Shown here piece after piece: positions 1 through 12,606 of a stretch of 64,000 bases of DNA. The translations under genes were made by a program, and so were the position numbers. Location: positions 164,956 through 228,955 of the forward strand of contig JADHZB010001530.1 of the NCBI GenBank assembly GCA_015657535.1. Direction: 5' to 3'. Source of the DNA: Nephromyces sp. MM_2019. Its lineage: Eukaryota; Apicomplexa; Aconoidasida; Nephromycida. Numbering within the stretch: position 1 is the stretch's first letter; every line of letters begins with the position of its first letter. The notes under the pieces are model-generated. The model ran no database searches. It saw only the letters and a list, made by a program, of their open reading frames with translations, and was not told the origin of the DNA.

Positions 1-3000
1 TTCCTTTGGCACGTATTTCTCACTCTGGAGTGGTAAGTCGATATATTCATCTTGGCTTTCTCGTGCCCCCGAGCAATTGTAGTGAGCACTTTATATTGAA
101 GTTTTCTTATGGTGTGGGCACCATCGGAGACTACCATAATCTACCAGGTTTGGTCAAAAAAGATTAAAAATGTCCTTTTGTTGGGACGTGCGGCGTCCTT
201 TTGGTACTCTATTTTTCCAGGAGAGTATTCATCCATGGGGCTACCGGCTGTATCAAAAATGCTATAATCCATCCTAGGCGACCAATGAGTTTTCTGGAGA
301 TAGTGATTACTTCTCAAATACCCAGCGTGACCCAAGGTGCTCTCTAGCTTATAAGAAACACTGTGCAGCAGTTTCGTCACGTAGCAAAAGAGGGCGGAGC
401 CAATAACGGTAGAGCGGTTACATAGAAAGGTATCCCATACTTCTAGAGTACCGCAGTAACTTTACAGCAGAATCATGGATTGAAGAGTCTTAACTTAAAA
501 AAAATCAAAAATATGCAAGCTAAAACGGGAAGAAAAAGTACTTTAAACCTAAAACAAAGATAGTCGAGGCAGAGAGCCACTTAATTAACTGAGCGAATAG
601 TGATTTCGTTATGCAGGTATAGATTGCTAAGAACGTAGAGTATTTGGCGGCCATAGTATCTTCAGTGAAGGTAGCTTTACAGGGCATTGGTAAAAGCACC
701 AGCGTAGCTTCAAAGACCAGAGCGCCGGATAGTTTAAATGGAACCTAGAGTGAACTCACATTATTTTAAAGATTAACTTAGTAATAGTAAGCCCTGTTCA
801 GGGTTTTGGGTCATTTGGAATACCTGCTTCTGGATACTCACTGATGTGTGGTGATACACTGCCTGCTTATGAGCGATGAAAGCGATTTGAGCAGTATATT
901 TCTTGGCGATGCCTAGAAAAAAATTCGAAAATGCATTTTAGTTCTTCTCTTCTATCTCAGAATTTGAGAGTTCTAGTTAGCATCCCTGGTATTTGCTAAC
1001 GTATCCCACTTGCAGTTGGCAGGGGGCCGGTTGGTGGCTTGGAGGATCCTTAGTAGAGCTTGCCTCGATTTTCACCTCAGAGCTAGGCTTACACACCAAA
1101 TTTAATGACGGTGAATTACACACTTCCAGCAGTCCAAAACATTCATAAAAAAAAACTAGGCTCTAGCGCAGTAATATTTTATCGCTTGCATCAGGTAGCA
1201 TTTTCTCTGTGCTAAGCAATCCAGGAACGCTTCAAAAAGACTTCCTTGTTCTTTTCTGAGCTAAGCATGCTTGCTTAAAACTCGATAAATCGTTTTGCTA
1301 GCAAGCAGCACCTTTTTGAATGATTTACATGTAAAGAGTCCAGAGCATAGCACCTTGCAAGGGATAGAATATGTCGGGCAGTAACTTGTTTAGCTCAGAC
1401 TATGGCACCACGGCTAACGCTCCATGTTGCCAGTCAATGGATAAGGCGTTGCATACCATGCCGCATCAATAGGTGTTTGAGTGAACTCTAGAAGCGAAAT
1501 TTCGCCATTATATTGTATTGAGCTCAAAAATGTGCTAGCACTGCTTCCTCAAAATTTCGTACACCAGGTTATTTCTACGGGTAAATTACTGCCTTCAGGT
1601 AGGGGTACTCTAAAAAATTGAATCTTGAGGGATGCCTTTGCTGCATAACTGTTCCCGAAAGCTTCGACCCATACGTCAAACGCAGTTTAGTATTTCGTTT
1701 CTAATATAGCTGGTGATAAGCAACGGATGAGGAACCTTAATTACAAGTTTGGCCATGCCTATCGCTGTCTCATCTAGCTTTTGAGGAGCGGGGTGGATTC
1801 AAGTACGTTTTGATATACGAGTTACAGGGTAAAAGCAGTCTAGAACCTCACCTACCTTAAGCTCTTTCGAGGAATATCTTTATCATGGTATAGCTCAAGC
1901 ACTAAATCTTCCCACAACTGCAATAAGGTACGAATGATCGTGCCATATGCGAATAACTGGCTTAAACGAAGCACGGAACTAGCATGCAATCTACGTTACT
2001 AAAAATAACTACGATGTTAAACAGCTTTCTGCGCTTAGACGTTGTCGCGTGCATTTCACTGGTTTCACACAATTCTGATGATATATCCTCATAACTACAA
2101 TCTGACACGGTAACTTGTCGCTAAAAATCTTATTTTGGAGAAGAGCTTTCTCGAATTGTTAAATTTCAAAATCGAAGACATATAGCGTAAGCAGTAGCGG
2201 CTGGAGGTGCGTGACAGCTGCTTAAAATTACCGTGAATTCAGCACTTATTTAATTTCCTGAAGCATTGAGTTATGGGATAAGTCTAACAATAAGCGGTTT
2301 AGTCCAAGCATATAGAAAGAATTCTAGCGTTTTTTGCAGTGATCTCGTCGAACTCTCTGGTATAAATGATGTCACACCCCATGCACTATACACAGCCAGG
2401 TATTTGAGCTCACCCTTGTGAATATATAATCCTGGCAAAGTAGCTAGCTTTGCTTTCCTTTTTGTTTAGATAGGCTATGAAAGCAGCATCCGCGTTCTGA
2501 TTATTCTACTAGGTATCTACTGCACAGCTGCTATCGATATTAGCAGTGGACCGATAGCTCAGTGAGACCTTATGCAACAAAAAATGTGGCACTACCTGGA
2601 TGGCTCAAATACATAAACACACTGCATATGTTTTCTTAAGTGGGAAATGTGACGCAAGCTCAGAGGCATAAATTAGCCTTTTCTCATTCTTTTGAAACAA
2701 GGAATTCCATCCCTTTATTTGGTTACCTCTTTCGGTGCGTTGAAATTGGTTTTGAACCTGGTAAATTTCCTGCATTAGTCAATATAGATGCTTCAGAATA
2801 GTGTAAAAGAAGGCTTTGTCAAACGGATGCGATGGGAAAGACTTAAAATAAGACAGCAATTAGTGTAATTTTCTAAAAAGCTATTAATATGGGAGCTGAA
2901 CGCAACAAAAAAATTCAAAGTAAATGAGCTATATTGAATGCAGGGTAAAGGAGAAAAGAGAAAACCAATATGCCTGGAAAAATTTCAGCAACGAATAGCT

Positions 3001-3233
3001 CCATGAATCTCAAGTTATGAACTAAAATTTAATGCAGTGGAGGCTAAGATTAAAAATGCAGCTTTGAGTAAGTTACTCAAACTCTAACTGATTCTTATTC
3101 TCTTCTTAGTTCGTTTTTAAAGAAAGAGTAACTGCGAAAAGCTTTATACTTTTAAGAGAACTACGGGCAGCGCAGCTAGCCACCAGATTTAATCCTTTGA
3201 ACTTCACACCCCTTTAAATCCAATTTTTATAAG
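1..3233. other. No supported gene
   Basis: No pair of acceptor-exon-donor signals with a convincing protein was found here on either strand. One minus-strand open segment (141-380, 79 codons) has ordinary-looking composition, but no splice partner or family match was seen. The stretch is mixed-composition AT-rich DNA without obvious tandem repeats. Confidence 0.4.
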
Positions 3234-4301
3234 TTAAACGGATGCATCAAAAGCCACTTGCCGAGCAAAAATATTCAAGGCTACATGATGCTTCATCGCC
3301 AGGGATACAAAGGCATATCTCCAGGATATGAAAATATTGAAGCAGGTAATGTAAGCAGTTTCTTGCCTAGAATTTAATCCTACGAAAGAATAAGGTTTCT
3401 TTGAAAAGAATTGCAGCAATCATACTATTGTATACCAAGTGATAGCGGGGCGCGCATGCAAAAAAAAGGCTTGACGCTTGTATCTCTCACCGTGATATTG
3501 CAGAACTCAAAGGTGTTGGGGGTTCTATTTCTAACTCTTCAACCTCCGGTAAAGCTTTGAAACTATCGATTTTGTTCTCAAGCGCTTTCCCTATCGCTTT
3601 TTTCCACATCATTGCGGGTGAAATGGCTGTAAGGAGTCTAGTTAAATAATTATGATTAAAGAGTAAGCAACTTCAAAGATTTAAACCAGAAATACACCTT
3701 TGCAGCTATTGAATACGATTGGACACCCATTAACCCTTATTAGAACGAAAAAAACAAAAAATGGCTACAAGCGACGCAGAATATTACGGAAGAAGCTAAA
3801 CAGCTTTTGAATGTGGGAAAGTTAAATTTTTTTCTTCATTCAAAAACCGGATATCCACCAAGCATAAAATGTATACCTTGCTTTTCGCAGTAAAGGTCTA
3901 GCTTCATTCTAGTTCTCTCTTGTATAATTTGTTGCCTGAATTTAAAAATAAGTAGTAATTTAATAGGAGTAGCCCCAAATCGAATGCAGTACCATATTGT
4001 TTTGTTTAAATGGCACAATAGCTTGAATAAATCTTACTGTATCAGAAAATGGAAAAACAATGTATAATTCAACTTTTTTTTTAGGTTTCAAATTCTAGCC
4101 AAGGGTTTATAAATTGCTTGAATATTTTTCCATGCTATCTCTGCATAAAAGCATGAAGAAACCTGTAATTTACCTGCTTCTGACATTAAGGTAAGGAACA
4201 AAAGGAAGTGCCAGACGACCTAGTCCATAGACCCAGCTTCCAAAAAAAGTGAAAACGAATAATTTAAGTAAAAGCATCCATTTAGACAACCTTTTCATCA
4301 T
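3234..4301 (-). CDS. Small secreted protein, four exons, unrecognised
   Basis: Exons in transcript order: 4301-4174, 3935-3877, 3626-3491, 3366-3234. Phases agree at every junction (128, 59, 136 and 133 nt), giving about 151 residues. The start is a double ATG at 4301/4298. The N-terminus is a classic signal peptide: MMKRLSKW followed by a hydrophobic run ending near GSWVYG (residues about 9-26). The middle is basic and amphipathic (RTRMKLDLYCEKQ), then Lys/Glu-rich (KKAIGKALENKID), then a short proline-rich acidic part (EIEPPTP). The last exon has two phase-compatible acceptors (3366, or about 6 nt downstream), giving two different C-termini; one is cysteine-rich. No family was recognised. 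Secretion is inferred from the signal sequence only. The compact layout resembles the other unrecognised genes in this window. Confidence 0.55.
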
Positions 4302-5639
4302 TAAAAAAATCCTCTTAATAAGAGGCAGAACTCGGGATTAAATGGCAAAATTAGGGCACTAAATATATATCTAGCATTATAACTGGCTAAAAAAGCTAAT
4401 TCTTTCAAGTTAAGAAAATAGTCTAGAAAAAAAAAAATTTTCATCGCCTTTTAGGAGTACACAGAATAATGAATGCCTAATTTACTCTCCAGGCAGACCT
4501 TTCTGCAGTGTTTGAAAACGCTGCGTAATCATAGGTTCGTTTGGAGGTACAAATGCAAAAGCATTGCCATGGAAAGAGCTTGGGGTGATGCTTTAGCCTT
4601 TGATATGATCTAGTGTGGACTCCGTAGTCAATTCTTGTGATATCCTACACAATCGCATGGAAAACACCAATATAGGCGATATAACTGCTTTGTTTATAGC
4701 TTGCAAAAACATTAGTATAAAATCTGCATCAGTTAAAAAATAACCCCTTCAAAAGTGAAAGCAGTCACATTACTATCAAAAAACATTCAGAAGAGCAAAG
4801 TAGCCATATCAATAACTGATAAGAAAAAGCTTGCCTTCACTAGAAAAAACTTGTTAGGTTTCCAGCCAGTCTTCCCTTTTAAGTCCTTAGTCCATTGAAC
4901 CTTAAGATCCTTCGTTAGCTAAACACAAAAATTCACAACACGACCTTCATCTTTAAAAAATTAAATTATTCAAGAGGTATGTTTGCAATTTCTGTCTTCA
5001 AATCACAAGTTTTCAAGCAAACAAATATCCCAATTCATTGCCTTTCATTATTGAAAAAGCAGTAAATATTAAAGAATTTCGTAAGTTACTCATTTTTCCA
5101 GCTTATGGTGCTTTAGTAAAGAAACACATTATTAAATCTGAGTGTGGACGGAATCCATCATTACGTCCAGTATGAGAAATAAAAAAATACCAAACACAAG
5201 AAAAAAAATAATGGTTAAATTAGCTACAGTATACGCAAGGTAAAAAATAAAATAAACGCTAAAAAAATACGTTAAAATTGAGTAAAATTGCAACACACAG
5301 ACTTCAGCATTACAAATAAAATAATCTGCACGCAAAAAAATAAAAAACTTTGTAGAGTAGCTTCTAAAAAAACCGTATCGACGGGCTGTACATAGTAAAC
5401 AAGTTTTTCCTTGAAGAGGGTTTCAATAAGCAATCTAAAGAAACTATCCACGCAGCAGGAAAAGATACAAATACAGCAAAATCAGCCATTAAATGCAAGT
5501 TTAACGCACAATCGCGACCAAAACCCGCAACAAAAAGGGGCCTAGAAAGATTTAGGGACAGGATGAAAAGGACACAAAAAGGGGAAATTGAAAAAAAGCA
5601 AAGCTTGTAATAAAGCAGTTTCAACGCGTAAAAAAATTT
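4302..5639. other. Intergenic, no supported gene
   Basis: A- and T-rich sequence between two minus-strand genes. Minus-strand open segments at 5132-5335 and 5364-5624 are hydrophobic because the strand is T-rich. No splice-site or domain support was found. Confidence 0.4.
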
Positions 5640-8600
5640 TTAGAATTTGACATTAAAAGCACTTTGAGCGTAGCAATTCACCATTACAAATCTTCTAGCA
5701 GGGGTTTTGGACCTCAGGCCTGAATGATAATTTACTTTGTAAAAAATTGCTCCATGCTGTAATTCCTGTAAGAGAAGACGCAAACACTGCATAAAAAAGC
5801 TTGCCACCAATATTGAAGGCATTCCATCGATACCTTAACAATATCAGCAAATGCCTCTCGAAAGTTCCCACGAAATTTTTGCCTGAATTAAAACACGATA
5901 AATTCATTTCCAGGAATATCTATCATTTAAAAATAATTGATGGCATAAAAATCCCTGTTAAAACATGTTATGGTCTTGACTAATGAGATAATTGCTTTAA
6001 GTTCAGCCCTAGAGCCTCAAAATACTTTTAATTTACCTAGTCTCAAAAAATTTGGGGCTATAAATAAACAATATTGCTTTTTCTTCTCTCTCTCTCTTTA
6101 AGCAGCCGCAACTAAAAAACTCATCAAATCCTATAAATTTAATGAAAAGTCATTTTTAAGGACTTTGAATCAAAATATTATAATTTAGCTTCAAAAAAGT
6201 TTCTCGCTTGATTTTGATGTATAGTAAAAGTGCAATCAGAGGTTTAAAATTTTTTCCTTCACTTTTTGAATTTCATAATACATCACAACAGTCTCGTCAC
6301 TTGCTAATAGTCAAGTAATCATAAATTTTTAGATGTGTACCTCATCCCCTTTAGTTTTTCAACTACACTTCTTTTTTGCTCCGCTAGCTTAATAGCTTCT
6401 CCCTCATGTTTTTTCGCCTCAGAAAGCTCATTTTGCAAACTTGTAACTCGCTTTTCATATTCTTGCTTGTAATCTTCTGAGGTTTTCTCATTGTTTTCTT
6501 GCTTGCCAAGTTTGATCTATTAAAATAACTTTTCATAGTCATTACAGTAGATTCAGCATAAAGAAGATCGGCTCCAGATTGGCGATAATACTGGTGTGTG
6601 GATGTTTGATTGATCATTGGATGGTGTGTAGGTGTTTGACTGCTACCTGGAAGCTATTTGCGTGTTTGATTGCTCATTGGAAGCTGTGTGTGAATTTTAA
6701 CTGAAAGTAAGAGTAATTCCATTAAAAGTAAGATAGAAAGATATTAAACTTTAAAGAAATAGCTTCTGAAACGACGCAAAAAATACAATTTGCTCTACCT
6801 TAAAGCACTTACCTTTTCAAAATATTCCTCGAGGCGCTTTTTGACAAGATCTTCTTCAGGGATCTTGTACCCAAAATTATGAAAGACAGTCATAGTAGTT
6901 ACGAATCAGAATCCATAAAGCTAGAAAAAGTGGCAATGAGCTAATATTTACGAGATTAATACTTTCTAGAATTGAAGCTGCCAAAGTAAAGAGCTCAAAT
7001 GTGTAAAATAATAGCTAAGTAAGAACGAAACCGTCTGAAAAGATATTTATGTGCATTTCTGATGGGTTGCAAAAAAAAACTAAAAAATTAACATTCTCAG
7101 CGGCTTAATACACCGTATTTAGACAGTATAATGGCGGTAGTGTGTATTTTGCTCTTTATTTATTTCCGTGTAATACGCCTGGTTATTTATCAAATTCTAA
7201 GGTTTAAACAAAAATTTCTTACTCATAGAAGAAAGGTCGATCAAACCTCACTGATATTATTAAAGCCAAGAATATTCTTAGCATATAATCATTAATTTGA
7301 GTGCAGAGAATAAACGGAAAGCTAAAAAAGTGGAGCTCTAGTGGCGAGAGTGAAAAATAAAATATGATTATAGCCTGAAGACCTGTCCTTAAAGGCCCAT
7401 AAAGTGTTACCTTCCCCAAAAAGTTAAGGGAGAAAATTAATTGAATGTTACCTGCATCATCTTTGATTCAGTACTAACAGGTTGACTCGCATCTTCTGGA
7501 GTAAGATCCACATAATTTCGAATTACTTCAACCAGCTGAGTGTAACATTAAAAAAATATTTTTAAACGATGGAATCTATATGCTATAGCTGCAAGATTTT
7601 ACAGCTTTTCTTTATTTCTCTGCTGTCATGAAGTGAGACGGAATGTCGTATTATATATACCGTATTGCACCATCCACAGTCCATCTCCCTTTCAATACAT
7701 TAAAAAGTTTTTCTTAATTTCTTCCACTGAATTGGAGCGTTCTTTGGGTTTAACTATTTTTTCCATGCTCAAAAATGTCTAACGAAACTCCATGATTCTC
7801 TTTGTAGCAAAAATGTAAATTTTTCGGTTTCATTACAAAGAAAAGTTCCTTTATTAACATTTTTGACTACTAGCTTTACAGTTTAAATGCGCTCGGTATC
7901 GCCCTTTTACCATAATTTTTAATGTAAAAATAAGAATCCTTGCACCTTAATAGGTTATTATCAGCTCGGTAATTAATTCTTAGTTTCTTTCCATCACTCA
8001 AATTTTTAGCTAAAGAAAAAAAATAGAAATAATGTATTTATCCGGAGCTTACGTTTTTAAGTTTCTGGTTATTTTCCATAACCTTGTTTTCCAATTCTGA
8101 CACTTTTGCGCAGCAGAGGAGCTTTTCTTCAGTTATTTTTGCAGTTTCAATAATATTTCGCTCGAGAATAGCTTCAGTCTCCTTCAATTCCTCCCTGGAA
8201 AGCTTTTCAGTTTCTTGCTGCACAGTTAGATGGTTTTCAAGCTCTGCAACCCGCTTCTTCAAATCCTTTCGAGCCCTGTCTACCTCAATAGATTGCTTAG
8301 CTAGCTGCTCATTATTTTTTTCCACTGCTCGTAGCTTTCCTTCCAAAATCTGAGCGTGGTATAAGACAGAATTTATCCCGTAATATTGCGTGTTCTCTAC
8401 GTTATGACCATGAAGACTTCGCTGGACAATTTTTTTTTACTTCTCTAGAAGCCAGGAGCTTTTAAGACGGTGGAACTTTTATGATCAACATTTTGAAAAA
8501 ATCAAAAGATTTCCCCATTGCATAAAACTACGATTCTGCATAACATTAAAAATTGGAAACATGCCACGAAAAAACTTTATCCTATTTGCTTCCAATAGTA

Positions 8601-10062
8601 GCTCCGTAAAAGAAAGCTGAAGAAAAAAAGTTAGGAAGGTAGCAGCAAAACACATGAAAACGCACATTTCAACAGAATTTTCAGCCTTTTTATGCAGTGC
8701 TTTGTAGAAATCATACCAAAATAAAAGAAATATTAATCAAATGCTCTTCAAGAAGGACTAAAAAAATTCCGTAATGCAAGGTTGCATGAAGATAAACTCA
8801 GTAGAAAGAGTACTCCACTTAAATGCCTTTATTAATCTATTTGCACCTGTTGCTAAATACATTCTGAAACAGTTCTACGGGATGCTAGAAATAAACCAAA
8901 ATGGTGTAGCACTTATTAATTAAGGAATTTTGATAATATACCCGCAAAACAAAAAAAATTGAAAATTCAACAAAGAATAAGACGCAAAAAAGCAAGCTGA
9001 TTGGGCCGGAATTAGATAATAGAAACTTATTCTCCAAACCCACAATCCCCTCTTAGATCATACGCAAATCGCTTTAGAGGAATAAAAGATAATCCACATA
9101 CGTCAAGAAAATTATTCACCCTAAAAATCAAGCCTTATTAGGGAGTTTCGCTACATTAATTTTGTCTTACCAAACTTTCGGACTTTATATCCTGCTGTGC
9201 TTGCTGGGAATCCTGAAGTTTTTCGCTAGAAATAAAAATTGCAGTGAAATAACTTGTTGCTCTGTTATAAATAATGCTAAGGGGCTGTGAAGACGGTAAA
9301 AGCAAATCATGAGGTACAAAAGACCTACCACAAGCTTATCTTCTGTCCTTTAATTTCCTCAAAATCTTTTTGCATAGATGCGGACCTATCTCGAAAGGAT
9401 TTGTTTTGCTCCTGAAGCACAGAATTGAGGTATAACATCGAGATATTTCACTTTACTACTTTGTCCTGCTTTTTCATATTCATTTTAAATGAATAGTTCA
9501 CAGAGGTAATAAGAGTGCAAAAAATAAACACTTGGGGGAAAATACAAACATTCGAAAGCAGGCATCGTATGTGTTGCAGAGTTTTTGATACTAGCTACGA
9601 TAGGCTCTGCTTAGTATTACGAAATAAACTTAGGATCTATACAAGGCGATATGCATATCATAAGACCTTTGAAGCCTTCTGCCTTATGCTGAAAAGCAGG
9701 AAGCTCGAACTGGGGATATAAAAACGCGAAAAATAGCTTTATAGAACAGATAATCGTAGAAATCATCTACATAAAAAGATAATAAAAGATCAATTGGGAC
9801 ATAATGAACTTAAAAAATTAGCATTTACCACAAAAGAATTTGCAAAAAAAATATGCCTCGCTCCTTCATTTTTTTGTTTTTTGCAATAAAAAAGTTACCT
9901 GCAGCTCTTCTAGTCTGGATAAGAGCATCAAGTTTTGTTTGCTAAAATGCTTCAAAACTTCTCTCTTCTCAATGGAATCCTGGTAGCCAGTAGAGATACT
10001 ATGAGCAAAAGGAATAAAAATGCACTGCCTAGTGTGTGAAAACTTTTAGCGATACCTTTCAT
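5640..10062 (-). CDS. Signal-bearing coiled-coil protein, about ten exons
   Basis: Proposed exons: 10062-10000, 9979-9899, 9411-9329, 9225-9171, 8349-8053, 7535-7452, 6863-6813, 6516-6341, 5882-5834, 5786-5640. All phases agree, for about 361 residues. The first exon (MKGIAKSFHTLGSAFLF...) is a good signal peptide. It joins exon 2 only through a 20-nt GT...AG gap (9999-9980), so this junction is the weakest. Exons 2-8 form a long Glu/Lys/Gln-rich coiled coil, best seen in exon 5 (99 codons, with LKKRVAELENHL). The C-terminal part (FREAFADIVK, LRLLLQEL) is less charged. An ATG at 6893 with an upstream in-frame stop could instead start a separate gene covering the last four exons. No family was recognised. 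A cytoskeletal or secretory-organelle role is possible but unproven. Confidence 0.5.
6591..6690. repeat. Degenerate 30-bp tandem repeat, about three copies
   Basis: Three adjacent units share GTGTTTGATTG.TCATTGGA-like cores with GTGTG spacers. The repeat lies in an intron of the coiled-coil gene, between exons 6863-6813 and 6516-6341. Confidence 0.6.
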
Positions 10063-10137
10063 TGGGCTAAACCATGTTATAAATTTATTTGCATATATCC
10101 AAAGTACTAAAAAAAAATTTATTTCGAAAATCTTCAT

Positions 10138-12606
10138 TTAATAAAAAAGCTGCTTTGGTATGCCTGCACTTCTTTGCGCATCTTTGCTACTAAATAGACT
10201 CATAATAATGATGAGTAAATCTTAAAATAATGCACGTTATGCTTCCAAATACTTTCCTATTAGCAATAGTATATTTTGCATATGGTGAATATAATATCAA
10301 GGATAGTGAACCTCACGCAAGAAATGCCCTAGATTAAACCTTATGCCTCCCTTCTGTGAATAGCTGTGTCAAAGGAAGATAAAAAATTGATTTGTTCATA
10401 AAGTATATATAATTTCACCCAAGCTGTGCTAGATGTACTTTTCAATTGGGAAAAATTTTAAGCATCACCAATTTCAACAGTGCAGCTTACAATAGTCTAT
10501 TGCGATAACCCGAAATACTAATCTAAACCTTGAAAGCTTAAAGTTTGGTAAACCGTACGTAGAAGCGTGGATACATGCTCCCCATATCACACAAAAAAAA
10601 ATTACCCTATTTTGCTGTCTTTCCAAAGTTGAGGTAGAACTCCAGTGGTATCAGCAAGGTAGCTGGAAAAAGTGAGTATAAGCGCACTTTTATTAAACTT
10701 GAGAAGCTAATAAGCTAAATGAGTTGATTTAAATATTCCCAGTGATGGAAAAAAATACATATACGCAACTACTCTACTAACAGTGAAGGTACCAAACTTG
10801 CAATCAATCTTCTCAATGATTTCCTTTTCACAAAAAAGCAGATAATAAAATTTGTTCACACACACACATCATGGCATACCATGCTGTGCAGCTAAAAACA
10901 ATGTTATTAGGGGATATGTCAGGGAATATATGAATAATTTTCTGGCGATTTCATACTCTTACGTATCACACGAGGGAACAAGCTCACTATGACAGGATGA
11001 ACACAAAAAAAAGGAGGCATCTCACATCTAGAAGGGTTTGCTATTTTTAAAGTGGCAAGACATGAAATTCCAACCTCGATTGCTCGTGGGGGAGTCCACA
11101 CCCAAAATCGTCAGGACCACTAGGAAAGCGCCAGATAGCACAATTTCCCTTATTGAGCCCTCCTTGGGAATGAACATTCAGAAAAGGCTTAGCTCGGTCA
11201 CCCGTTGAGTAATACCCTTTTTTTTCCTTAGGTGAAACCTCATTATTGGAAAGCTGCGAGATAATACCCAACAACTGCTCTCCAATGTTGGTTAGATTGG
11301 ACTTGTTCGCTGGGAAATTAGTTTCAGTATCTGATAGACGAACCCCGATACTTGATAACTGGGCTCCAATATTTGATGCTAGTTCTTCAAGCCCAGATGT
11401 TTCAGGCCCCTGTAACGATAATTCTCTACCGATATTTGCAATCTGAATTCCTAAAGTAGCTAACGTAGAGTCTCTATTCTTCCATTTTGGGATGAAATTT
11501 GATATTGTGGCACCAATGTCTGCCAGCCCAGCGCCAAGGCTTGGGATTCGGGAGTCAGGGTGCTTGAATTGAATACTCGGGCTTGATAAGTATTTCCCAA
11601 TTCTAGATAAGTGATGACCGATGCTTGATATCTGAAATTCAGGAGCAGTTAATTCATTATGATTGAGCAAAGAGGAAACACGAAAAGTTTTATTTCCAGC
11701 CTCATCATCCAGTGCTGGGGCACCAAGGCTTGATATAAGAGCCCCTAAGCTCGACAGTGGAGCGTCTAGAAAAGATTGTTGAGGACCTCGTTCTGGAGGG
11801 GGTGCGCTAATGGAAGGACACACGTCTTGTCCGGAATAGCAACTTGTCAGCCCAGCTGCTTTGTCTATTTCAAGAGACCACGTAGCCTAAAAGAATTACA
11901 GCCCAGTGTATCAAAAAAATCCGTTTGGAGATAGGCGTGTTATATAAACTTGGAACGAAGATTATTGAAAATTATAGTACGGGAAACAGCAGTAAGTTTG
12001 CAGAAACAGACGCTTTAAAAGCTTTCAGACACAATTCAAAGGTAACACAGTACACTATAGTTTTAAAAACAATGAAATATAATATGAAAAACTTCAATCG
12101 TGCAATTATGGTGGAATCGAAGAGTGCATTGTCAAGACAAACATGCTAAGATAGCTTTCTAGGCCTAAAAAAGACATGGTTTATGGTGAATTTTTCGCCA
12201 TTTAAAGTATGATACATTTATTAAGCCAGATCATATTTCATGCGTGACGGGCTGACTTATATTTGGCATGCTCAGCCGACTAATGGACAAGGCGCTATAT
12301 ATTGTTTAGGTTATGAACCAGAGTTTTTCAATATTTCCATTCTTAAATTCTGCTTCAAGCAGGTCAGAGAACTCTTAAAAATTTATGAAAATCCGTTGTA
12401 AAATTTTTTCACTCAAACGAGCGATGCAAATCTATATTTCACTTAATTTGAAAGTAGCTTGAACATCTGGTAAATAGCTTGGATGACGTAACGATACCTT
12501 GCGTCCATCTTCTAGGCAGGTACTGTCACATAGCCCTCGCGCCCATTGGTTTAGCGCCTCTTTTTCCTGGGTAATATCAATGAAATTTGAAGAGTTATAA
12601 ATTGGC
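10138..12606 (-). CDS. LG/IG-repeat protein, 5' end missing
   Basis: The two firm exons are 12606-12498 and 11886-11102 (or to the stop at 11047). The first begins in phase 2, so at least one upstream exon is missing. Proposed 3' exons 10662-10606, 10517-10491 and 10189-10138 keep phase and end 75 bp before the next gene's start. The first part has paired cysteines (CDST C, SCYSGQDVC). The large exon then carries at least six copies of an amphipathic motif of the form LxxLGxxLxxLG, for example LSSLGALISSLGA, ISSIGHHLSRIG, LASNIGAQLSSIG. Between the repeats are charged or polar linkers. No known family was recognised. The motif spacing would suit an amphipathic helix or a stacked solenoid. If the large exon is terminal, the protein ends near 11047. 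Confidence 0.5.

Noticed and set aside
6236..6299. Alternative terminal exon for the coiled-coil gene
   Set aside because: It keeps phase, but its acceptor is poor. The exon 5882-5834 has a much better acceptor, the same phase and a following exon with good signals.
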